Assembly (NCBI GenBank): GCA_035551675.1
Contig: DASZMV010000067.1
Span: 1 to 64,000 of the forward strand
From: JAFECT01 sp035551675
GTDB taxonomy: Bacteria; Pseudomonadota; Alphaproteobacteria; Caulobacterales; Caulobacteraceae
Direction: 5' to 3'
Length of the DNA stretch: 64,000 bases
Below the pieces are notes generated by a model. That model was not told the origin of the DNA, ran no database searches, and was given only the letters and a program-made list of their open reading frames with translations. Below, piece after piece: positions 43,077 to 64,000 of this stretch. How positions within the stretch are numbered: the first letter of the stretch is position 1; every line of letters starts with the position of its first letter. The translations under genes and the position numbers were made by a program.

Positions 43077-44144
43077 TCAGACGTCAACCTTGATCACCCC
43101 CCGGCGGATCTGGTCGAGCTCGATGGAATCGAACAGGGCCTGGAAATTACCCTCGCCGAAGGCCTGGTTGCCCTTGCGCTGGATGATCTCGAAGAAGATC
43201 GGGCCGAAAATGTTGGCGGTGAAGATCTGCAAAAGCAGGCCTTCCTCGTCGGAGCCGTCGATCAGGATGCGGTTCTTGCGCATCCGCTCCACATCCTCGC
43301 CGTGGCCGGGCAGGCGCTGATCGATCAGCTCGAAATAGGTCTCGATGGTGTCCTGGAACTCCACGCCGCGGGCGCGCAGCTTTTCCACCGTGCCGTAGAT
43401 GTCGTTGGTGGCCAGGGCCAGGTGCTGGATGCCTTCGCCGTTGTACTGGCGCAGGAACTCCTCGATCTGGGACTGTTCGTCCTGGCTCTCGTTCAGCGGG
43501 ATGCGGATCATCCGGTCCGGCGCGATCATCGCCTGGCTGAACAGGCCGGTCGCCTGGCCCTTGATGTCGAAATACTTCTGCTCGGTGAAGCCGAACACCC
43601 GGCCGTAGAAACCCGACCAGGTGCGCATCTCGCCGCGCCGCACGTTGTGGGTCAGGTGGTCGAGCAGATAGAGGCCGACGTCGTTCCTGGCCTCTTCGGC
43701 CGCGGCGCCGGGAATAGCCGCCCACGAATCGTAGATCGACCCGCGCTCGCCGAACCGGTCGACCAGATACAGCAGCGAGCCGCCGATGCCCTGCAGCACC
43801 TTGGCGCCGGCTCCCAGCGCACTGGTCGAGGCGTCGGCCGTCTTGGCTCCGCGCTCCAGCGCCAGATCATAGGCCTTGGCCGCGTCGGCCACGCGGAACG
43901 CCATGCCGTTGGCCGAGGGCCCGTGCGCCTGGCGGAACGCCGCCGCCTGACCTTCGGCCGAGCGGTTCAGCAACATGTTGATGCCGCCCTGATGATAGCG
44001 GACCACGTCGCGCTCGGGATGGCGGTGGGTGGCGGTGAAGCCCATCTTGACCAGGGTCTCGGCCATGCGGTCCGGCTCGGGGCTGGTGAACTCGACGAAC
44101 TCGAAGCCGTCGAGGCCGAGGGGATCGTTGGGGGAGGCGGTCAT
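43077..44144 (-). CDS. hppD: 4-hydroxyphenylpyruvate dioxygenase
   Basis: 355 residues of two vicinal-oxygen-chelate modules. Iron ligands are His163 (LDHLTHNV), His241 (IQHLALAT) and Glu319 (FFEIIQRKG). It converts 4-hydroxyphenylpyruvate to homogentisate, the substrate of HmgA downstream. It is the first gene of a minus-strand series of nine genes reaching to the fumarylacetoacetate hydrolase. The dedA gene is divergent with 137 nt between the starts. Confidence 0.95.
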   Translation of the reverse strand: MTASPNDPLGLDGFEFVEFTSPEPDRMAETLVKMGFTATHRHPERDVVRYHQGGINMLLNRSAEGQAAAFRQAHGPSANGMAFRVADAAKAYDLALERGAKTADASTSALGAGAKVLQGIGGSLLYLVDRFGERGSIYDSWAAIPGAAAEEARNDVGLYLLDHLTHNVRRGEMRTWSGFYGRVFGFTEQKYFDIKGQATGLFSQAMIAPDRMIRIPLNESQDEQSQIEEFLRQYNGEGIQHLALATNDIYGTVEKLRARGVEFQDTIETYFELIDQRLPGHGEDVERMRKNRILIDGSDEEGLLLQIFTANIFGPIFFEIIQRKGNQAFGEGNFQALFDSIELDQIRRGVIKVDV

Positions 44145-44281
44145 CGGGCGGGCTCCTGGGAGGCGGACGCGGCCGGGAACCTAGTGCGCGCCCGGGGTCC
44201 CGCCAAGCGCGGCGCGCGGCCGCGAGACTTAATCGCAAAAGCCTGCTAGCAGCGCTCGGTTTCACGCATGGATCATCCCTC

Positions 44282-44863
44282 TTGTTGCGACCGCTCTACG
44301 ACTGGCTCCTGAGGCAGGCCGCCAGCGAACGCGCCCCGTTCGTGCTCGCCGGCCATGCCTTCATCGAGGCGATCTGCCTGCCGATTCCGCCCGACGTGAT
44401 GCTGGCGCCGATGATCCTGATGCGCCCCAAGCGCGCCTGGTGGTACGCGCTTTTGTGCATGGTCGCCTCGATCGCCGGCGGCTGCGTCAGCTACGCCATC
44501 GGCTACTACCTGACCCCGGTGGGGGTCCACATCATCGCCCTGACCGGCCACCACGTCGACCTGGTCGAATACCGCAAGCTTTTTAAAACCTTCGGGTTTT
44601 GGCTGATCATCGGCAAGGGGTTCATTCCCATCCCCTTCCTGATCATCACCATCGCCTCGGGCGTGGCCCACTTCCCCCTGTGGCAGTTCCTGCTGGCCTG
44701 CCTGATCACCCGCGGCGCGCGGTTCTTTCTGGGCGCCTGGCTTACCAAGCGCTACGGCCCCGCCGTTCAGCATCAGGTGGAGAAGAACCTGGTGCTCTGG
44801 GGCTCCATCGCGGTGGTTGTGGTTATCGCCGCCCTGATCGGGATCCATTTTATCTTCGGCTGA
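44282..44863 (+). CDS. DedA/VTT family membrane protein (YqaA-like)
   Basis: 193 residues with five or six hydrophobic segments. VTT-domain features are ICLPIPPDVMLAPMIL, GGCVSYAIGYYLTPVG and GKGFIPIPFLIITIASGVA. DedA proteins help recycle undecaprenyl phosphate or other lipids across the inner membrane. The frame upstream holds no ATG, so the start is TTG at 44282 or 44285. The first gene of a plus-strand set with dsbB and coq7. Confidence 0.84.
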   Translation: MLRPLYDWLLRQAASERAPFVLAGHAFIEAICLPIPPDVMLAPMILMRPKRAWWYALLCMVASIAGGCVSYAIGYYLTPVGVHIIALTGHHVDLVEYRKLFKTFGFWLIIGKGFIPIPFLIITIASGVAHFPLWQFLLACLITRGARFFLGAWLTKRYGPAVQHQVEKNLVLWGSIAVVVVIAALIGIHFIFG

Positions 44864-44917
44864 GCCCCCTATCCGCCCGCTCGACGCCGCCGCCGGGCGC
44901 GTGTACGCCTGCGAGCC

Positions 44918-45445
44918 ATGAACGGGCTTCGTTTCGTCATCCGCTGGTGGGTCGCCTTCGCGTTTCTGGCGTCGGTCGCGGCGCTCGCCACCGCCCATGC
45001 GTTCGAGAGCTTCGGCGGTCTCGCGCCCTGCCACCTCTGCCTGAAACAGCGCGACATCTACTGGTTCGCCATCGCCATCTCGCTGCCGGCGACGGTCTGG
45101 GCGCTGTTCTTCCGCTCGCGCGGGACGCCCAAGCTCGCCGCGCTCCTGCTGTTCGGCGTATTCGTGGCCGGGACGGTGATCGCCACCTTCCATGCCGGCG
45201 TCGAGATGAAGTGGTGGAAGGGCCCATCGACCTGCACCGGCTCGCCCGGCGGCGGCTTCGACATGGCGGTGATGAAGGCGATGCTGGCCGGAAAGCATGT
45301 CGCGACCCCCATGTGCGACGTGATCGCCTGGAAAATGGGCGGCCTGACCATGGCGGGTTACAACGCCATCGCCTCGGCCATCCTGGCGGGAATCAGCCTG
45401 GTCGCCTCGATCCGGCGCAAGGGGGACGCCCCCCGTGCCGACTAG
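44918..45445 (+). CDS. dsbB: Disulfide bond formation protein B
   Basis: 175 residues with four membrane helices. The quinone-proximal CxxC is Cys38/Cys41 in PCHLCLKQRD, and the second periplasmic pair is Cys106 and Cys133. DsbB reoxidises the periplasmic oxidase DsbA and passes electrons to ubiquinone. The next gene, coq7, makes ubiquinone, and their reading frames overlap by 11 nt. Confidence 0.9.
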   Translation: MNGLRFVIRWWVAFAFLASVAALATAHAFESFGGLAPCHLCLKQRDIYWFAIAISLPATVWALFFRSRGTPKLAALLLFGVFVAGTVIATFHAGVEMKWWKGPSTCTGSPGGGFDMAVMKAMLAGKHVATPMCDVIAWKMGGLTMAGYNAIASAILAGISLVASIRRKGDAPRAD

Positions 45446-45998
45446 CCCGGTTCCGCCTCGGCCTGGGATGGGCGCGGTTAAGCGGCGCCTTAGCGAAATC
45501 CTGCGGGTCGATCATGCCGGCGAACTCGGCGCGGTCTGCATCTACCAGGGCCAGCGCGCCGTCTTCGAACAGGCCGCCGGCCGGGCCGAGGTCTCCGAGA
45601 CCCTGGTCGAGATGGAAGGCCACGAGCAGGTCCACCTGAAGCGGTTCGATCGCCTGCTAACCGACCACCGGGTGCGCCCCACCCTGATGGCGCCGGTCTG
45701 GCGCGCCGCCGGCTTTGCCTTGGGCGTCGGCACCGCCCTGATGGGCGAGAAAGCCGCCCACGCCTGCACCGAGGCGGTCGAAGATGTGATTGAGGCCCAC
45801 TACGCCGACCAGATCGACGAGCTGTCCGAACGCGATCCGGAGCTTGCGGCCGAGCTTTCCAAGTTCCGCGACGACGAGTTGGCCCATCGCGACCGCGCCA
45901 TCGAGGAAGGGGCCCACGAGGCCCCCGGCTATTCGCTTCTGGCCGGTTTCATCCGGCTTGGCTGCAAGGCCGCGATCAAGATCAGCGAGAAAGTGTGA
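45435..45998 (+). CDS. coq7: Demethoxyubiquinone hydroxylase (Coq7 / CAT5)
   Basis: 187 residues. A membrane-associated di-iron four-helix protein that hydroxylates demethoxyubiquinone in ubiquinone synthesis. Iron ligands lie in VDHAGELGAV, VEMEGHEQVHLKRF, EAVEDVIEAHY and DELAHRD. The GTG at 45435 overlaps dsbB; an ATG at 45468 is the alternative. Coq7 is typical of alphaproteobacteria and mitochondria, which helps place the organism. Confidence 0.93.
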   Translation: MPTSPVPPRPGMGAVKRRLSEILRVDHAGELGAVCIYQGQRAVFEQAAGRAEVSETLVEMEGHEQVHLKRFDRLLTDHRVRPTLMAPVWRAAGFALGVGTALMGEKAAHACTEAVEDVIEAHYADQIDELSERDPELAAELSKFRDDELAHRDRAIEEGAHEAPGYSLLAGFIRLGCKAAIKISEKV

Positions 45999-46048
45999 CC
46001 TGCGGGCGACCTTTTTCCGCCACGGATCGGAGTAAAACGACCTTCGCC

Positions 46049-46615
46049 ATGAAACAGACGATCCTCCCCCTGCTGGTCCTCGGGTCCCTCCTGGCGCTCG
46101 GCGCCTGCGAAACCGGCGAAGGCCCGCCGCCCCTGCCCCGCATGCCGGCCCATCGGCCGCCTTCCCCGCCGCCGCCCGGGTCGCCGGACCGGTTCGACGC
46201 GCGCGACTTCGCCTGGTCGAACGGCCAAGGCTCCAACAGCATCACCGGCCGCGTCGCGCTGCGCACCAAGACGTCCGGCGCCTTCACCTGCGCCGGCGGC
46301 TCCGTCGCCCTGACTCCCGACACGCCCTATTCGGCGGCGCGGACCCTGCACCTCTACGGTTCCGACCAGCACGCGGTCGCTTCGGTCGAGGCGGTGCGCG
46401 ATCGCTCCGGCAATGACGGCGCGCCGCCGTACACCAGCTACGTGCGCTCGACCTCCTGCGGCGACGATGGCCGCTTCGCCTTCCACGACCTGCCCGACGG
46501 CGGCTGGTTCCTGATCGCCCGCGCCAAGCCCGCGCACGGCAGCGGCGCCGCGCTCGTGATCATGCAGCGCGTCGCGACGCACGACGGTCAGACGGTGGCG
46601 CTGGACCTGCGCTGA
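46049..46615 (+). CDS. Putative lipoprotein
   Basis: 188 residues. The signal peptide MKQTILPLLVLGSLLALGAC ends in a lipobox with Cys20, so the protein should be lipidated. A proline-rich linker (about 25-50) leads to a beta-rich domain of about 130 residues with conserved-looking Cys and DLPDGGWFLIARA, resembling carboxypeptidase-regulatory-like folds. Function unknown. It is the last plus-strand gene before the convergent autotransporter. Confidence 0.75.
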   Translation: MKQTILPLLVLGSLLALGACETGEGPPPLPRMPAHRPPSPPPPGSPDRFDARDFAWSNGQGSNSITGRVALRTKTSGAFTCAGGSVALTPDTPYSAARTLHLYGSDQHAVASVEAVRDRSGNDGAPPYTSYVRSTSCGDDGRFAFHDLPDGGWFLIARAKPAHGSGAALVIMQRVATHDGQTVALDLR

Positions 46616-46636
46616 TCCTGAGGCCGCTGAACGAAA

Positions 46637-46663
46637 ACGGCCCGCGAGCGCGTCGCGGGCCGT
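46637..46663 (-). terminator. Intrinsic terminator after the autotransporter gene
   Basis: ACGGCCCGCG and CGCGGGCCGT form a perfect 10-bp stem with a 7-nt loop, followed on the minus strand by TTTT. It lies 25 nt after the autotransporter stop and 22 nt after the convergent lipoprotein stop, and may serve both. A nearly identical palindrome occurs at 61918-61944. Confidence 0.75.
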
Positions 46664-46687
46664 CTCCATTTCAGATGACGATCAGCC

Positions 46688-61663
<14,976 letters not shown>

Positions 61664-61814
61664 GCCCGTTTCTCCGCTCACCGAACCGGGCGCGCAACGT
61701 CGCGGCCGACTAAGCCCTTGTAAATTCAACTCTATTTCTTGGGGGGCATAGTCTCTTTGCGGAACGCGGCGTGCGTGAGCGCCAAGAGCGCAGCCAGTCA
61801 TTCCCCCTCGAAAT

Positions 61815-61857
61815 GATAGCAACGCTATCTAAGCCCAGCGGGAAGCGTGGCCGTCAA
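61815..61857 (-). promoter_or_regulatory. Candidate autotransporter promoter with operator palindrome
   Basis: On the minus strand TTGACG (61857-61852) is followed after about 19 nt by TTAGAT (61832-61827). The palindrome GATAGC-GTT-GCTATC (61829-61815) overlaps this -10, a typical position for repression. The spacing is longer than ideal. The binding protein is unknown. Confidence 0.4.
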
Positions 61858-61917
61858 TCATGGTTAGCGTTTTGTGAACGATTCTGTGGCGACCGGAACA
61901 CATTCTCCTGGGCGCTG

Positions 61918-61944
61918 CGGCCCGCGAGATCGTCGCGGGCCGTC
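61918..61944. repeat. 27-nt palindrome matching the autotransporter terminator
   Basis: This sequence differs from 46638-46664 at only two loop positions and lies in the same orientation, so near-identical hairpins bracket the giant gene. It follows the HNH gene stop by 23 nt and may be that gene's terminator, although no U-tract follows. Confidence 0.6.
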
Positions 61945-61966
61945 CAAGTTTCGGTAGCCGCCAGCG

Positions 61967-62527
61967 CTACGGCTCCAGTTCGATGTCCCAGTAGAGGTAG
62001 TCGAGCCAGCTTTCGTGCAGGTAGTGCGGCGGGAAGCGGCGGCCGAGGTCCTGCAGCTCGTACATGTTGGGCCGGTGCGCGGTGCGGCCCGGGTGCATGG
62101 CGGCTTCGCGCGGGGTGCGGCCGCCCTTGCGCAGATTGCAGGGCGCGCAGGCGGTGACGATGTTCTCCCACGTGGTGCGCCCGCCGCGCGAGCGCGGGAT
62201 GATGTGATCGAATGTCAGTTCCGACGACGAGCCGCAGTACTGGCACGCGAAGCTGTCGCGCAGGAACAGGTTGAACCGGGTGAACGCCGGCGGACGGTCC
62301 TGGTCGATGTACTGCTTCAGCGCGACCACACTCGGCAGCTGGAAGGCGACCGAGGGCGAGTGGACGATCTTGTCGTAGGACGAGACCACGTCGACGCGGT
62401 CCTGGAACACGGCCTTGACCACCTCCTGCCAGGGCCACAGCGACAGGGGATAGTAGGAGAGCGGCCGGAAGTCGGCGTTCAACACCAGGGCGGGCCAGCC
62501 GGATGGGGGGTTCGTCAGAACCTGCAT
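61967..62527 (-). CDS. HNH endonuclease family protein
   Basis: 186 residues. A conserved N-terminal region (LVLNADFRPLSYYPLSLWPWQEVVKAV) precedes an HNH nuclease core with zinc cysteines Cys95/Cys98 and Cys127/Cys130 around DHIIPRSRGG and ENIV. This chromosomal HNH protein is widespread in alphaproteobacteria and not linked to mobile elements; its substrate is unknown. It lies alone between the AlkA-like gene and the autotransporter. Confidence 0.87.
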   Translation of the reverse strand: MQVLTNPPSGWPALVLNADFRPLSYYPLSLWPWQEVVKAVFQDRVDVVSSYDKIVHSPSVAFQLPSVVALKQYIDQDRPPAFTRFNLFLRDSFACQYCGSSSELTFDHIIPRSRGGRTTWENIVTACAPCNLRKGGRTPREAAMHPGRTAHRPNMYELQDLGRRFPPHYLHESWLDYLYWDIELEP

Positions 62528-62722
62528 GGCAGGCCCTCCGGACGAATGCCGTCGATCACGCAGGCCATGGCCGCGACCGATCGCGACAAAGCCGGCGCCG
62601 TGTACGGAAAAAGAAATACGCCCTGACTGAAGACGCGCCTCCTTTCGTCCCGGAGGGGCGGAGGCAGAATCACCGCAACCGCCAGGATTCGTGCGCCTTA
62701 TAAGCGAAATCCCGCGACGGCT

Positions 62723-63385
62723 CTATGACATAGCGGCCACGGTCGGCCGCGGAACGTCACCGGACTTCACCGCCCGGTACCAGCGCCACAGCATGTGCGC
62801 CGCGCAGCTCCGATACGGCGACCAGCGTTCGGCCCGGGCGTTGGCCTGGGCGGTATCGGGCCGGACTTCGGCCCCGTCGGCCCAGCGGATCGCCTCCTGC
62901 AGGGCGATATCGGCGCCGGGGAAGAAGTCGAGCCGGTGCTCGCTGAACATCAGATAGATTTCGGCGGTCCAGCGCCCAACGCCCGGAAGGTTGAGCAGAT
63001 CGTTCAGCGCCGCTTCGTCGTCCAGGGCGCCGAGCGCGGCAAAGTCGATGCGCCCCTCGACCGCCGCCTCGGCGATAGCGCGAAAGTACCGGACCTTGGG
63101 CCGCGACAGGCCGAAGCTGCGCAGGTTCTCCTCGGAGGTCGCGAGCACGCGCTCGGGCGTCGCCTCGCCTACGCCGGTCATGAACCGGGCCCAGATGGCG
63201 TTCGCCGCCGCGGTGGAGACCTGCTGCGCCACCAGAATCTCGAGCAAGCCCATGTAGCCGCCGTCGCGAGTGCGCCACGCAAACACCGGCGTCTCGGCGT
63301 CGACCTTCGCCAGCGCAGGATCGAGGCCGACGAGCTTCTCGCGCATGCGCTTGATCTGAGGAGCGGTGGGGGCGGAGCGGGTCAC
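62723..63385 (-). CDS. DNA-3-methyladenine glycosylase II (AlkA-like, HhH-GPD)
   Basis: 220 residues from a GTG at 63385; a longer in-frame ATG at 63436 would overlap the divergent gluQ start. The helix-hairpin-helix is NLPGVGRWTAEIYL and the catalytic Asp is in FFPGADIALQ. Such enzymes remove alkylated bases. It lacks the N-terminal beta-domain of E. coli AlkA and resembles the short bacterial forms. It begins 49 nt from the gluQ start, divergently. Confidence 0.87.
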   Translation of the reverse strand: MTRSAPTAPQIKRMREKLVGLDPALAKVDAETPVFAWRTRDGGYMGLLEILVAQQVSTAAANAIWARFMTGVGEATPERVLATSEENLRSFGLSRPKVRYFRAIAEAAVEGRIDFAALGALDDEAALNDLLNLPGVGRWTAEIYLMFSEHRLDFFPGADIALQEAIRWADGAEVRPDTAQANARAERWSPYRSCAAHMLWRWYRAVKSGDVPRPTVAAMS

Positions 63386-63434
63386 GCACCCTTTTCTCCC
63401 TTCACCCTCGATGAAGGAAGGGCTTAGTGGGAGC

Positions 63435-64000
63435 ATGACTTTCACGACCCGCTTCGCGCCCTCCCCCACCGGATTGCTGCATCGCGGGCACGCGTATTCG
63501 GCGCTGACGGCGTATCAGGCGGCGCGTGAGGCGGGCGGGCGGTTCCTGCTGCGGATCGAGGACATCGACCAGGGGCGTTGCCGTCGCGAGTTCGAAGACG
63601 CGATCTATGACGACCTGGCATGGCTCGGGCTCGCATGGGAGACGCCGGTTCGGCGCCAGTCCCAACACTTCGACGACTATCGCCGGGCGCTCGACCGGTT
63701 GCGCGAGCGCGGTCTCGTCTATCGCTGTTTCAAGACGCGGCGTGAGATCCTCGACGAGATCGGGCGCGCGCCGCATGGACCCGGCGAAGGACCCGACGGC
63801 GTGCTTTATCGCGGCGGGCCGCTACCGCCGGATGAAGAAGCCGCGTTGATCGAGCAAGGCAAGCCATTCGCATGGCGACTGTCGCTCGATCGCGCGCGCG
63901 AGGAATTGGGCGCGCGATTCGACAGGCTCGCGTTCATCGAAGAAGGCACAGGCATGCACCGCGAAACCGGCGTCGTCCGTGTACGGCCCGAAAGCGCGGG
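63435..64000 (+). CDS. gluQ: Glutamyl-Q tRNA(Asp) synthetase, 5' part
   Basis: The first 188 codons are in the window and the gene runs off its end. It matches the GluQ/YadB paralogue of glutamyl-tRNA synthetase: FAPSPTGLLHRGHAYSAL (HIGH-type motif), LLRIEDIDQGR, and an ALDRLRERGLVY helix. It should attach glutamate to queuosine of tRNA-Asp. The usual zinc pair C-x-C after this helix reads YRCFKTRREI, so the second Cys is missing and the zinc site may be lost. Confidence 0.88.
   Translation, partial: MTFTTRFAPSPTGLLHRGHAYSALTAYQAAREAGGRFLLRIEDIDQGRCRREFEDAIYDDLAWLGLAWETPVRRQSQHFDDYRRALDRLRERGLVYRCFKTRREILDEIGRAPHGPGEGPDGVLYRGGPLPPDEEAALIEQGKPFAWRLSLDRAREELGARFDRLAFIEEGTGMHRETGVVRVRPESA

Larger units (their letters stand above)
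61664..61966. other. Autotransporter upstream region
   Basis: This 303-nt gap between the autotransporter and the HNH gene has no convincing gene. It contains a candidate promoter with overlapping palindrome and a 27-nt hairpin, and implies a long untranslated leader of about 155 nt. Confidence 0.45.

Noticed and set aside
61967..62527. HNH gene as a mobile or defence element
   Set aside because: It is the conserved chromosomal type, flanked by housekeeping genes, with no intron, repeat or methylase partner.

Overview
The window is GC-rich, densely packed DNA from an alphaproteobacterium. Supporting evidence is the Coq7 hydroxylase, the HWE-family sensor kinase, the DUF6894 and small PIPII membrane proteins, two GGAAC/GTT promoters of the EcfG type, and a glycine-rich autotransporter of the type common in this class. 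The mix (S9 peptidase, DUF885 protein, tyrosine catabolism) suggests a Caulobacterales- or Rhizomicrobium-like organism, but the order cannot be fixed from this sequence.

Layout. 0-7 kb: divergent secreted DUF885 hydrolase and S9 peptidase, a membrane LuxR regulator with its DUF4199 partner, a DUF892 ferritin-like stress protein, a 3-methyladenine glycosylase and tRNA-Leu(CAA). 7.1-21 kb (minus strand): a tight run ilvE-leuC-leuD-leuB-alaC-gltD-gltB, followed after 69 nt by proB-proA. 21-28.5 kb (plus strand): ilvB-ilvN-ilvC-leuA-ilvD. The 770-nt divergent region between the two holds, for each direction, a short leader ORF with clustered Leu/Val/Ile codons followed by an intrinsic terminator. 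This is the architecture of two opposed attenuators. A 20-codon ORF with a strong Shine-Dalgarno overlaps the ilvE start. 28.5-36.9 kb: a CheB-CheR-PAS-HWE kinase with response regulator, DUF6894, a Crp/Fnr regulator, hemerythrin, DUF72, an ornithine cyclodeaminase-like protein and small membrane proteins, one of only 26 residues. 36.9-44.1 kb (minus): tyrosine catabolism (hppD, hmgA, fumarylacetoacetase) interleaved with a sulfotransferase-like protein and several unrecognised small or membrane proteins. 44.3-46.6 kb (plus): DedA, DsbB, Coq7 and a lipoprotein. 46.7-61.7 kb (minus): one 4991-residue autotransporter with about 60 glycine-rich repeats. 62-64 kb: HNH endonuclease, AlkA-like glycosylase and the start of gluQ, cut by the window edge.

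How the genes work together. The two divergent operons cover acetolactate to leucine, isoleucine and valine, except threonine deaminase, which is not here. The ilvE side also carries glutamate synthase, which makes the amino donor for IlvE and AlaC, and then the first two proline enzymes, which consume glutamate. If the transcript runs through, a branched-chain amino acid sensor would also set glutamate, alanine and proline supply. The most interesting items are this twin-attenuator locus, the mini-ORF coupled to ilvE, and the giant autotransporter, whose middle is built from exact ~400-nt double repeats and whose gene lies between two nearly identical 27-nt palindromes.
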